This document shows, in pieces, positions 1-7,990 of a DNA stretch of 64,000 nt (the first letter of the stretch is position 1; every line of letters begins with the position of its first letter). Under the pieces are notes generated by a model. That model did no database searches and was not told the DNA's origin. It worked only from the letters and a program-made list of their open reading frames with translations. The stretch comes from Roseovarius sp. 217 (GTDB taxonomy: Bacteria > Pseudomonadota > Alphaproteobacteria > Rhodobacterales > Rhodobacteraceae). The translations under genes were made by a program, and so were the position numbers. The stretch spans positions 2,889,340-2,953,339 of the forward strand of contig NZ_CH902584.1 in NCBI RefSeq assembly GCF_000152845.1, read 5' to 3'.

Positions 1-1082
1 TGACCGTGCGCGAGGCGCTTTTGCGCGAGCATTATCGCGGCGGGCAATCGTTTTATGTGGTGCCGCGTATCAGCGATCTGCCCGAGATCGAGGATTTCCT
101 GAAAACGCAGGTGCCAGAGGTCACATATGTCATCGCCCATGGTCAGATGGCGGCGGGGGAACTCGACGACCGGATGAACGCGTTTTACGATGGCAAATAC
201 GATGTGCTGCTGGCGACAACGATTGTCGAATCGGGGCTCGATATTCCCACCGCCAACACGATGATCATCCACCGCGCGGATATGTTCGGGCTGAGCCAGC
301 TCTATCAGATCCGGGGGCGGGTGGGCCGCTCCAAGACGCGCGCCTATGCCTATCTGACGACCAAGCCGCGTGCGCCGCTGACGCCGGGCGCGGAAAAGCG
401 GCTGCGGGTGCTGGGCAGTCTCGACACATTGGGGGCAGGCTTTACGCTGGCCTCGCAGGATCTGGATATTCGCGGTGCGGGGAATTTGCTGGGCGAGGAA
501 CAGTCCGGGCAGATGCGCGATGTCGGCTATGAGCTCTACCAATCCATGCTGGAAGAGGCGATTGCCAAGATACGCTCGGGTCAGATGGAGGGGCTGTCGG
601 AGGCGGATGAGCAATGGGCGCCGCAAATCAATCTGGGCGTGCCGGTCCTGATCCCCGAGACCTATGTGCCCGATCTCGATGTGCGTCTCGGACTCTATCG
701 TCGCCTGAGCGGGTTGGAGACCAAGGTGGAGTTGGAAGGCTTTGCCGCCGAGTTGATCGACCGCTTTGGCAAATTGCCGCGCGAGGTCAACATGTTGATG
801 TTGGTGGTGCGGATCAAGGCGATGTGCAAACGCGCCGGCATTGCCAAGCTCGATGGCGGGCCGAAAGGGGCGACGATCCAGTTTCACAACGATAAATTCG
901 CCTCGCCGCGCGGGCTGGTCGAGTTCATCGCCGATGAGCGTGGATTGGCCAAGGTGCGCGACAACAGGATTGTCGTGCGGCGCGACTGGAAGGGCGAGAC
1001 CGACCGGATCAAGGGTGCATTTGGCATCGCTCGCGATCTGGCAGAAAAGGTTGTGGCAGAGGCCAAGCGCGCCAAGAGCTGA
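1..1082 (+). CDS. mfd: Transcription-repair coupling factor Mfd, C-terminal part (5' end outside window)
   Basis: The reading frame is open to the left edge, so about the last 360 residues of a protein normally near 1150 residues are seen. Mfd is a cytosolic SF2 DNA translocase that removes stalled RNA polymerase and recruits UvrA. Visible parts are the end of the second RecA-like lobe, with motif V (VESGLDIP) and motif VI (QIRGRVGRS), then the conserved translocation segment (GAGFTLASQDLDIRGAGNLLG) and the C-terminal TRCF D7 domain from about residue 210 of the visible part. The GTG at 6 is internal, not the start. It converges on the aldolase gene. Confidence 0.96.
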   Translation, partial: TVREALLREHYRGGQSFYVVPRISDLPEIEDFLKTQVPEVTYVIAHGQMAAGELDDRMNAFYDGKYDVLLATTIVESGLDIPTANTMIIHRADMFGLSQLYQIRGRVGRSKTRAYAYLTTKPRAPLTPGAEKRLRVLGSLDTLGAGFTLASQDLDIRGAGNLLGEEQSGQMRDVGYELYQSMLEEAIAKIRSGQMEGLSEADEQWAPQINLGVPVLIPETYVPDLDVRLGLYRRLSGLETKVELEGFAAELIDRFGKLPREVNMLMLVVRIKAMCKRAGIAKLDGGPKGATIQFHNDKFASPRGLVEFIADERGLAKVRDNRIVVRRDWKGETDRIKGAFGIARDLAEKVVAEAKRAKS

Positions 1083-1091
1083 GAGCGGGGT

Positions 1092-1160
1092 GGGGGCGCT
1101 GCCCCCGGTCCCGATCTAAGTCCCGGACGCCCCCCCGAGGTATTTTCGGCCAGATGAAGC
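1092..1160. repeat. Intergenic GC hairpin plus dispersed TATTT..GAAG element
   Basis: Between the convergent mfd and aldolase genes lies a 6-bp G/C stem with a 3-nt loop (1092-1106), then a C-rich run and the segment GAGGTATTTTCGGCCAGATG (1137-1156) followed by AAGC. Related segments occur at about 20017-20060, 27111-27135 and 52706-52731, always outside genes. The hairpin could end mfd transcription, although no T-tract directly follows. Similar short intergenic repeats are common in Rhodobacterales genomes; function is unknown. Confidence 0.5.
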
Positions 1161-1169
1161 GGGCCTTGG

Positions 1170-2063
1170 TCAGCCTGCGATGGACGCGCGGTAGATGTCG
1201 TCGATGGATTGCGCGATGGTGGCGTTGAATTCGGCGTCCGATTGCTGGGCTGAGAGACCTTCGGTCAGGGCGCGGCTGAAGCTCGCGATCACGCCACCAT
1301 TCCGGGCCAGACGCGCGTTGGCCTCATCCCGGCTATAGCCACCCGAGAGCGCCACGACGCGCAGGACACGGGGGTGATTGACGAGGCTTTCGTAGAGGTT
1401 CGGCGTTTCGGGCAGGGTGAGTTTGAGCATCACTTCCTGATCCTTGGGGAGCAGGTCAAGCTGGGCGATGATGGCGGCGCGCAGGAGGGTTTCGGCCTCG
1501 GCCTTGTCAGCGATGGAGATTGTCACCTCGGGTTCGATGATCGGCACGAGACCGTGACCGAGAATTTGTTGTCCAACCTCGAATTGCTGGGCGACGACCG
1601 CTTCAATCCCGGTTTGATTGGCGGCGTCGATCACCGAGCGCATCTTGGTGCCGAAGATGCCCGCCTTGACCGCGCGTTCCAGCAGCGGATCGAGATCGGG
1701 CATGGGTTTCATCAGCTTGACGCCATCGGTGTCATTGGCGAGCCCTTTGTCGACCTTTAGAAAGGGCACCACGCCGCGCTCTTGCCAGAGAAAGGTGGGG
1801 GAGGGTTTGCCCCCGATGTCGCGGTCCATGGTCATCTCAAAGAGGATGGCCCCCAGCACCTTATCTCCGGTAAATTCCGGGGCTTGGGCAATGCGCGCGC
1901 GCATGGCATGGACCAGATCGAACATTTCCGCCTCGGAGCTATAGGCGCTCTCTTCAATCCCGTAGAGGCGCAGCGCCTTGGGGGTGGAGCCGCCGGACTG
2001 ATCGAGGGCGGCGATAAAGCCCTGGCCTGCGCGGAGTTTGTTGGCCTGTTCGGTCTTGCTCAT
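1170..2063 (-). CDS. Class I fructose-bisphosphate aldolase
   Basis: Encodes 297 residues, the usual size for short bacterial class I aldolases (PF00274). It catalyses cleavage or formation of fructose 1,6-bisphosphate in glycolysis/gluconeogenesis by a Schiff base, without metal. The candidate Schiff-base lysine is Lys214 in VMLKLTLPE; GKPSPTFLWQERGVVPFLKV and LVPIIEPEV are other family blocks. The ATG at 2061-2063 (MSKTEQANKL) is chosen because the frame upstream of it is compositionally non-coding. The next gene upstream on the same strand is pgk, so this is a glycolytic pair. The symbol (fda/fbaB) varies between genomes and is left blank. Confidence 0.95.
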   Translation of the reverse strand: MSKTEQANKLRAGQGFIAALDQSGGSTPKALRLYGIEESAYSSEAEMFDLVHAMRARIAQAPEFTGDKVLGAILFEMTMDRDIGGKPSPTFLWQERGVVPFLKVDKGLANDTDGVKLMKPMPDLDPLLERAVKAGIFGTKMRSVIDAANQTGIEAVVAQQFEVGQQILGHGLVPIIEPEVTISIADKAEAETLLRAAIIAQLDLLPKDQEVMLKLTLPETPNLYESLVNHPRVLRVVALSGGYSRDEANARLARNGGVIASFSRALTEGLSAQQSDAEFNATIAQSIDDIYRASIAG

Positions 2064-2154
2064 TTGGGACACCCTTGAAGGACTACACGGTTTCGCGTCC
2101 TCATAGGCGAGGGGCGCGGGCCTTGCAATCGTGGTGGCGCTAACAGAAGAAGGC

Positions 2155-3339
2155 TCAGGCCTTGAGCGCTGCAACGCCGGGCAGATCCTTGCCTTCCATC
2201 CATTCGAGGAAAGCGCCGCCTGCGGTCGAGATATAGGTGAAATCCTCGGCGGCACCGGATTTGTTGAGCGCGGCCACGGTATCGCCACCGCCTGCAACGG
2301 AGATGAGTTTGCCCGCCCGGCTAAGGCTCGCGGCGTGCGAGGCGGCGGCGTTGGTGGCGGAGTCAAACGGTGCTATTTCAAATGCGCCAAGCGGGCCGTT
2401 CCAGATCAGCGTTTTGGCCGCATCGAGCGTGGCGATGATGCGCGCCACGGCCTGAGGGCCGGCATCAAGGATCATGGCGTCGGGCGGGCAGGCGTGCGCG
2501 CCCACCACCTCATGCGGGGCACCGGCAGCGAAGTCGCGCGCGACCACGACATCGGCGGGAAGCAGGATCTTGCAGCCCGCAGCGCCCGCCTTGAGCATGA
2601 TCTCGCGGGCGGTGGTGGCCATGTCATGCTCGCAGAGCGATTTGCCCACATCGAGCCCCATGGCCGCGAGGAATGTATTGGCCATGCCGCCGCCGATGAT
2701 GAGGCTGTCCACTTTTGCGACCAGATTGCCCAAAAGGTCGAGTTTCGTCGAGACCTTGGCCCCACCGACGACGGCCACGACGGGGCGTTTGGGCGTGCCA
2801 AGCGCCGCCTCGAGCGCCTGCAATTCGGCCTGCATCAGGCGGCCTGCGCAGGAGGGCAGGTGGCGGGCCAGCCCTTCGGTCGAGGCGTGGGCGCGGTGGG
2901 CGGCGGAAAAGGCATCGTTGCAGTAGACATCGCCCAGTTGCGCCAGACGCGCCGCGAAGGCGGGATCATTGGCCTCTTCACCGGGGTGAAAGCGGATGTT
3001 TTCCAAGAGCAGCACATCCGAGGCCAGCGCCTCGTCGGTGAGGTTCTCGGCGCCTTCCAGCGTTTCGATCAGCCGCACCTTGCGGCCCAAGGCGGCCTCA
3101 AGAGCCGGAACGGTGACGCGCAGCGACATGTCGAGCACGACCTTGCCCTTGGGCCGTCCGAAATGCGCGAGAAGGATGGGCCGCCCGCCCTTGGCGAGAA
3201 TATCGGTGATGGTGGGGGCGATGCGGTCGATCCGGGTGGCGTCTGTCACAAGGCCATTCTCGACCGGCACGTTGATATCGACCCGCACCAGAACGCGCTT
3301 GCCGTTCAGATCCATGTCGTCAAGGGTTTTCCAGCTCAT
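2155..3339 (-). CDS. pgk: Phosphoglycerate kinase
   Basis: Encodes 394 residues, full length for bacterial PGK, a cytosolic glycolytic enzyme moving phosphate between 1,3-bisphosphoglycerate and ADP. The N-terminal signature [12 protein letters not shown], the substrate-binding block [10 protein letters not shown], the [12 protein letters not shown] segment and the C-terminal [13 protein letters not shown] nucleotide-binding loop are all present. The start at 3337-3339 ([10 protein letters not shown]) fits the family N-terminus; the longer open frame upstream is not conserved in style. It precedes the aldolase gene on the same strand with a 91-nt gap. Intact. Confidence 0.97.
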   Translation of the reverse strand: MSWKTLDDMDLNGKRVLVRVDINVPVENGLVTDATRIDRIAPTITDILAKGGRPILLAHFGRPKGKVVLDMSLRVTVPALEAALGRKVRLIETLEGAENLTDEALASDVLLLENIRFHPGEEANDPAFAARLAQLGDVYCNDAFSAAHRAHASTEGLARHLPSCAGRLMQAELQALEAALGTPKRPVVAVVGGAKVSTKLDLLGNLVAKVDSLIIGGGMANTFLAAMGLDVGKSLCEHDMATTAREIMLKAGAAGCKILLPADVVVARDFAAGAPHEVVGAHACPPDAMILDAGPQAVARIIATLDAAKTLIWNGPLGAFEIAPFDSATNAAASHAASLSRAGKLISVAGGGDTVAALNKSGAAEDFTYISTAGGAFLEWMEGKDLPGVAALKA

Positions 3340-3466
3340 GCGATACGCCTCCCGAAACTTTGTCGCGCTTCTATTGGCGCGGGTCTTTGCCAGCGTCAAC
3401 CTCTGCGCTTGGCAATCGCGCGGGAACCGCCTAGGTATCGGGGCATATTTTATCAAGGAGAGCCTC

Positions 3467-3973
3467 ATGGCCGAGATCAAGGATCCCGAAAACACCATCC
3501 TGATGGAGCTGAAGGGTGGCACCGTCACCATAGAACTCTTGCCCGCCATCGCACCGGACCATTGCGAGCGGATGAAGGAACTGGCCCGCGCCGGGCAGTA
3601 TGACAATGTTGTCTTTCACCGGGTGATCGACGGGTTCATGGCGCAGACCGGCGATGTGCAGCACGGTAACATGGAAAACGACTATCAGCCGCGCAGAGCC
3701 GGGACCGGCGGCAGCGACCTGCCCGATCTCAAGGCCGAGTTTTCCAAGATCCCGCATGATCGCGGCACGCTGGGGGCGGCGCGTAGCCAGAGCCCGAATT
3801 CGGCCAATAGCCAGTTCTTCATCAATTTCAGCGACAACCATTTCCTGAACGGTCAATACACGGTCTATGGGCGTGTGATCGCGGGCATGGAGCATGTCGA
3901 TGCCATCACCCGTGGCGAGCCGCCTGCAAATCCCGATTGTATGATCAGCGTCAAGGTGGCCTCTGATGTATAA
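3467..3973 (+). CDS. Peptidyl-prolyl cis-trans isomerase, cyclophilin type, cytosolic
   Basis: Encodes 168 residues with the cyclophilin core [16 protein letters not shown], then [19 protein letters not shown] and NSQFFINF; it speeds proline isomerisation during folding. There is no signal peptide, so it is predicted cytosolic. The start at 3467 follows AAGGAG (3455-3460) at 6 nt and gives [10 protein letters not shown]. The last 8 bases overlap the start of the next cyclophilin gene (ATG of gene 2 inside GATGTATAA), implying translational coupling. The two proteins share most catalytic blocks and look like a tandem duplication. Confidence 0.93.
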   Translation: MAEIKDPENTILMELKGGTVTIELLPAIAPDHCERMKELARAGQYDNVVFHRVIDGFMAQTGDVQHGNMENDYQPRRAGTGGSDLPDLKAEFSKIPHDRGTLGAARSQSPNSANSQFFINFSDNHFLNGQYTVYGRVIAGMEHVDAITRGEPPANPDCMISVKVASDV

Positions 3974-4514
3974 ACTTGCGTGTGTTTTGAGCCTTCTGGC
4001 AGGTCCTGCGCTGGCGACCGGGCTGGAAGTCGAGATTGCGGGCGAGGCCAATGGCACCGTCAAGATCGACCTCTTTGAGGATATTGCGCCGGGGCATGTC
4101 GAGCAAATCACCGAGTTGGCCACGGCGGGCGCCTATGATGGGGTCGTGTTTCACCGGGTGATTGATGGGTTCATGGCGCAGACCGGTGACGTTCAGTTCG
4201 GCAAGCTGGAGGGCGGCGACATGAGCCGTGCCGGCATGGGCGGCAGTGACCGGCCCGATCTCAAGGCTGAATTCTCGAACGAGCGGTTCTTGCGCGGTGT
4301 GGTCGGCATGGCGCGCAGCCAAGACCCTGACAGCGGCAACAGCCAGTTCTTTATCATGTTCGACGCGGGCGAGTTCCTGAACGGGCAATATACCGTGGTT
4401 GGTCAGGTCACCGAAGGCATGGAGATCGTGGATGCGATCAAGCGTGGCAATGGGCCGAATGGTGCTGTTGTCGGTCAGCCGGACGTGATGGCACGGGTCA
4501 CGGTGACCGAGTAG
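3966..4514 (+). CDS. Peptidyl-prolyl cis-trans isomerase, cyclophilin type, exported
   Basis: Encodes 182 residues. Residues 1-17 ([17 protein letters not shown]) form a Sec signal peptide, so this copy should act in the periplasm. The cyclophilin core is intact: [48 protein letters not shown]. Its ATG lies inside the end of the upstream cytosolic cyclophilin gene (8-nt overlap), and DUF4336 begins 2 nt after its stop, so the three look co-transcribed. No frameshift or missing residue was noted. Confidence 0.92.
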   Translation: MYKLACVLSLLAGPALATGLEVEIAGEANGTVKIDLFEDIAPGHVEQITELATAGAYDGVVFHRVIDGFMAQTGDVQFGKLEGGDMSRAGMGGSDRPDLKAEFSNERFLRGVVGMARSQDPDSGNSQFFIMFDAGEFLNGQYTVVGQVTEGMEIVDAIKRGNGPNGAVVGQPDVMARVTVTE

Positions 4515-4516
4515 GC

Positions 4517-5227
4517 ATGGCTGTTGGGTCTGACAGTCCCGTCATCACCCCTGCGCCATTGGCCGAAGGTGTTTGGGGGCTGACGGGCGGAGCAGTACCT
4601 TGGCGTGGCGGCGTTGCGATGCCGCTGCGCACGGTTGTGATTGACCTGCCTGCGGGCGATCTCTGGGTGCATGCGCCGGGGGCGCTGCCCGCGAGTGTGC
4701 GGGACTGGCTGGCAGCGCGGGGGCAGGTGGCTCATATTGTCGTGCCGCATGCGCCGGTCCTGCAGCATCTGCCTGACTGGCAGGCGGCCTATCCGGGTGC
4801 GCGGGTCTGGCGCGGGACAGAGGTAAAAACCGCCTCTTGGTGTCGACAGATCAAGCCGCTTGTCCTGGAGGGAGCGCAGACCGAGGCGGTCTTTCTGCAT
4901 CAGGCCAGCCGCTCGGCGATCCTGTCACGGTTGATTGTTGCGGTGGAGACCGCGCCCCTGCCGGTCTGGGTGCGGCCGCTGATCTGGGTGGCCGGAATAG
5001 ACGACAGCGACGGCAAGCCACCTATCGGGTTGGCGCAGCGTTTGGGCGGGCGCAAGGCGGTGGGCGATCTGGTGGAACAGGTGCTGGATTGGGGGCCGGA
5101 GCGGCTCATCCTGACGCATGGGCGGTGTTATACGCGCGATGCGGGCGGCGAGGTAAAGCGGGCCTTTCGCCGGTTGATGCGGGACCGGCTCTGGGATCGC
5201 GCGCTGAGCGAGGCGCGGCGCGGCTGA
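4517..5227 (+). CDS. DUF4336 domain protein (degenerate metallo-beta-lactamase-like fold)
   Basis: Encodes 236 residues resembling the DUF4336 family. The N-terminal half has an MBL-like beta-sandwich pattern (MPLRTVVIDLPAGDLWVHAP, then IVVPHAPVLQHLPDWQAAYP) but lacks the HxHxDH metal-binding motif of true hydrolases. A later RLILTHGRC block retains one histidine. No signal peptide; function unknown. It starts 2 nt after the exported cyclophilin and the DUF3179 gene follows after 89 nt, so it may belong to the same transcript. Family assignment is from recognition of the pattern; biochemical role is not inferred. Confidence 0.75.
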   Translation: MAVGSDSPVITPAPLAEGVWGLTGGAVPWRGGVAMPLRTVVIDLPAGDLWVHAPGALPASVRDWLAARGQVAHIVVPHAPVLQHLPDWQAAYPGARVWRGTEVKTASWCRQIKPLVLEGAQTEAVFLHQASRSAILSRLIVAVETAPLPVWVRPLIWVAGIDDSDGKPPIGLAQRLGGRKAVGDLVEQVLDWGPERLILTHGRCYTRDAGGEVKRAFRRLMRDRLWDRALSEARRG

Positions 5228-5316
5228 CGCGGGGTCACAATCGCGTGGGGTGGGGTGGTCCGAATCCCCTGCGGCTCGCATCTTGGGGTGTGGCCGAGGC
5301 CACGACAGGAGCCGCC

Positions 5317-6282
5317 ATGCCCCGTTTCCTTGCCCTGCTGACATCCCTGATGCTGATCGCCTCGCTGGCTCATGCCGATCCCCGGTCGTGGCGCGCGGAA
5401 TGGCCTGAGACGAATTTCGATATGACCACGGTGCGCGACTGGTCCGAGATCCTATCGGGTGGGCCGCCCAAGGATGGGATCCCGGCCATCACCGGGCCGA
5501 CGTATCGCAAGGCAAGTTCGGAGCGGCGCATTGCCGGGACAGAGCCGGTGATCACGCTGGAAATCCCCGGCACGCAGGCGCGCGCCTATCCGATCCGTTA
5601 CCTCACCTGGCATGAGATCGTGAATGACACGGTGGGGGGCGTGCCGGTGGCTGTCACATTCTGCCCCTTGTGCAATTCGGCCATGACATTTGACCGGCGC
5701 ACGGCGTCGGGGGTGCTGACATTCGGGGTGTCGGGCAAGCTGCGGCATTCGGATATGGTGATGTATGACCACGAGACCGAAAGCTGGTGGCAGCAGGCGA
5801 TCGGCGCGGCGATTGTCGGCGATCTGACCGGCACCAAGCTGAAACAGATGCCAAGCTGGATGGAAAGCTGGGATCAGTTCCGGGCGCGTAGCCCGGACGG
5901 TTTAGTGATGGAGGAGCCTGCGTATAATCGGTCCTATGGGCGTAATCCCTACCGGGGCTATGACACCTCTGCGCGGCCGTTTCTCTATACGGGTGAAGAC
6001 CCGCCGCATGGCATTGCGCCGCTGGAACGGGTTGTGCGGGTGGGCGACCGCGCCTGGCCGTTGACGCGGGTTCGGGCCGAAGGTGGCGTGACAGAGGCGG
6101 AGGTGAGCATCGCATGGGAGGCGGGACAGGCCTCGGCGCTGGATCACGGCACCATTGCCAAGGGGCGCGACGTGGGCACGGTGCGGGTGCGCGATGCGCA
6201 GGGGCGCGATGTGCCGCATGATGTGATGTTTGCCTTCGCCTTTCATGCATTCTGGCCCAAGGGGGTGTGGATGGTAAGGTGA
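5317..6282 (+). CDS. DUF3179 domain-containing exported protein
   Basis: Encodes 321 residues with a signal peptide (MPRFLALLTSLMLIASLAHA, residues 1-20). The DUF3179 core is evident: RYLTWHEIVNDTVGGVPVAV, then TFCPLCNSAMTFDRR with its CxxC, FGVSGKLRHSDMVMYDHETE and SWWQQAIGAAIVGDLTG. The family is widespread in marine bacteria and archaea and has no established reaction; the CPLC motif suggests a metal or redox site (inference). The start at 5317 follows an AGGAG (5307-5311) at 5 nt. The last gene in this plus-strand group before a 353-bp gap. Confidence 0.88.
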   Translation: MPRFLALLTSLMLIASLAHADPRSWRAEWPETNFDMTTVRDWSEILSGGPPKDGIPAITGPTYRKASSERRIAGTEPVITLEIPGTQARAYPIRYLTWHEIVNDTVGGVPVAVTFCPLCNSAMTFDRRTASGVLTFGVSGKLRHSDMVMYDHETESWWQQAIGAAIVGDLTGTKLKQMPSWMESWDQFRARSPDGLVMEEPAYNRSYGRNPYRGYDTSARPFLYTGEDPPHGIAPLERVVRVGDRAWPLTRVRAEGGVTEAEVSIAWEAGQASALDHGTIAKGRDVGTVRVRDAQGRDVPHDVMFAFAFHAFWPKGVWMVR

Positions 6283-6291
6283 AGTGGAAAT

Positions 6292-6357
6292 GTCATCCTC
6301 GGACTTGACCCGAGGATCTCTGGGGCATGAGGTCCTCGGGTCAAGCCCGAGGATGAC
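6292..6357. repeat. Imperfect inverted repeat, 27-nt arms
   Basis: The arms 6292-6318 and 6331-6357 match at 25 of 27 positions when one is reverse-complemented and enclose a 12-nt loop. Each arm also carries its own smaller dyad (CCTCGG...CCGAGG). This is the layout of the palindromic intergenic repeats with a CCTCGGGCTTGACCCGAGG-like core common in alphaproteobacteria. It sits just after the DUF3179 stop and could act as a hairpin terminator or mRNA-stabilising stem. The remaining intergenic sequence to 6635 holds only a possible promoter. Confidence 0.8.
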
Positions 6358-6379
6358 GGGGTAAAACGATACGCTGCGC

Positions 6380-6408
6380 TTGACTTCTGCCTCTGCGCGC
6401 TCCATATG
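6380..6408 (+). promoter_or_regulatory. Possible sigma-70-type promoter of the DEAD-box helicase
   Basis: TTGACT (6380-6385), a 17-nt spacer and CATATG (6403-6408) resemble -35 and -10 boxes; the -10 matches consensus at only three positions. If used, it would give a leader of about 220 nt before the TTG start at 6636. Long leaders are known for cold-induced helicase mRNAs in bacteria, but nothing here proves that mode of control. Confidence 0.3.
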
Positions 6409-6635
6409 CGCCTCAACCGACGTTTCCTGCCGCGTGAGCAGCACTGCCCGAGATGGGCGTATCTTATGAAATGTCGCGGATGATCCCAAAATCACGCGTG
6501 GGGCCAAACACCTGTCAGAGTGCAGGGGGCATTCGGCTCTTTGGCTGCTGGTTGGTGCAACCACGACGACCGGGCGGTGATATTCACCGTCTGCGATGGG
6601 CTGCGGGATGTCCTCGCGCCCCGAAAGGATACGAC

Positions 6636-7952
6636 TTGAATCTCTTTGACGAAATGGGCCTGCCTGCGGCCCTCGTGCGCAAGCTTGCAAACGAAGGCAT
6701 CACCGAGCCAACCCCGATTCAGACCCATGCGATCCCGCATGCGCTCAACGGGTTTGACGTGCTCGGCCTCGCACAGACCGGGACCGGTAAGACGATGGCC
6801 TTTGGCCTGCCGCTGATCACCCGCCTGATGGAAGAGCCGGGCAAACCAGCGCCCAAAACCATCCGCAGCCTGATCCTTGCCCCGACCCGCGAACTTGCAG
6901 GCCAGATCCGCGACTCGCTTTTGCCGCTGGTCAAGGACAGCCCGATCAAGATCGGTCTTGTGGTGGGCGGTGCCTCGATCAATCCGCAGATCAAGCGGTT
7001 GGAGCAGGGTATCGACATTCTTGTAGCGACACCTGGCCGCTTGCTTGACCTCATTGACCGCCGCGCCGTGCGGCTGGATGCCGCGCGGTTTCTGGTGCTG
7101 GACGAGGGCGATCAGATGCTCGATCTGGGCTTTATCCATGCGCTGCGCCGCATTGCGGGTCTGTTGGCCGCTGAGCGCCAGACCATGATGTTTTCCGCCA
7201 CTATGCCCAAGCAGATGGAAGAGCTTGCGGGCAGCTATCTGCGGAATCCCAAGCGGGTTCAAGTCAGCCCTCCGGGCAAGGCTGCGGACAAGGTCACGCA
7301 AGAGGTGCATTTCATCGCCAAAGCGTCCAAACCCGATCTGCTGATCGAGCTATTGGGCAAGCACAAGAGCGAATTGGCGCTGGTCTTTGGCCGCACCAAG
7401 CACGGGTCGGACAAGTTGGCCAAGCGACTGGAGCAGGCCGGGTTCGCTGTCGCCACGATTCATGGCAACAAGAGCCAAGGTCAGCGCGAGCGCGCCCTCA
7501 AGGCGTTTCGCGATGGTCAGGTCAAAATTCTGGTCGCTACAGATGTGGCAGCGCGTGGTCTGGATATTCCGGATGTGAAACACGTCTATAACTATGAGTT
7601 GCCCAATGTGCCTGATAACTATGTTCACCGGATTGGCCGCACAGCGCGCGCGGGCAAAGACGGGGCAGCGATTGCGTTCTGTGCTCCTGATGAGATGGGC
7701 GAGTTGAAAGATATCCAGAAGGTTCTCGGCACGACCATTCCGGTTGCCTCTGGCCGTCCGTGGGAAGTGTTGCCAGATCCGAAATCGCCCAAGCCCACCT
7801 CGGCGCGCGGCGGTCCGCGTCGTCGCAGTGGCGGCGGCGGGTTTGGCGGCGGTGCACAACATGGCAAGCCGCAAGGCAAACCCGGTGCCGGTGCCGGTCG
7901 TCGGCGAAAGCCGGGTGGCGGTGGCAGCGGTCAGCGGTCTAACGCGGCCTGA
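6636..7952 (+). CDS. DEAD-box ATP-dependent RNA helicase (RhlE-like)
   Basis: Encodes 438 residues from a TTG start at 6636, preceded by AAGGA (6625-6629) at 6 nt. The product begins MNLFDEMGLP, as in RhlE-type proteins. Motifs in order: Q motif (GITEPTPIQ), Walker A (AQTGTGKT), PTRELAGQI, TPGRLLDL, motif II, FSATMP, then C-lobe VFGRTKHG, ATDVAARGLDIPDV and HRIGRTARAGK. Motif II reads DEGD rather than DEAD. The C-terminal 60 residues are a Gly/Arg-rich tail typical of RNA-binding extensions. Role: RNA remodelling in ribosome assembly or mRNA decay. A perfect hairpin terminator follows the stop. Confidence 0.95.
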   Translation: MNLFDEMGLPAALVRKLANEGITEPTPIQTHAIPHALNGFDVLGLAQTGTGKTMAFGLPLITRLMEEPGKPAPKTIRSLILAPTRELAGQIRDSLLPLVKDSPIKIGLVVGGASINPQIKRLEQGIDILVATPGRLLDLIDRRAVRLDAARFLVLDEGDQMLDLGFIHALRRIAGLLAAERQTMMFSATMPKQMEELAGSYLRNPKRVQVSPPGKAADKVTQEVHFIAKASKPDLLIELLGKHKSELALVFGRTKHGSDKLAKRLEQAGFAVATIHGNKSQGQRERALKAFRDGQVKILVATDVAARGLDIPDVKHVYNYELPNVPDNYVHRIGRTARAGKDGAAIAFCAPDEMGELKDIQKVLGTTIPVASGRPWEVLPDPKSPKPTSARGGPRRRSGGGGFGGGAQHGKPQGKPGAGAGRRRKPGGGGSGQRSNAA

Positions 7953-7962
7953 ATAAGATAAG

Positions 7963-7990
7963 AACGCCGGGGCATGCCCCGGCGTTTTCT
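7963..7990. terminator. Bidirectional Rho-independent terminator
   Basis: A perfect 24-nt palindrome at 7963-7986 (arm AACGCCGGGGCA) sits between the convergent helicase and selO genes. On the plus strand the stem ends in TTTTCT (the last two stem Ts plus TTCT). Because the stem is self-complementary with A/T ends, it can serve both directions. Confidence 0.85.
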
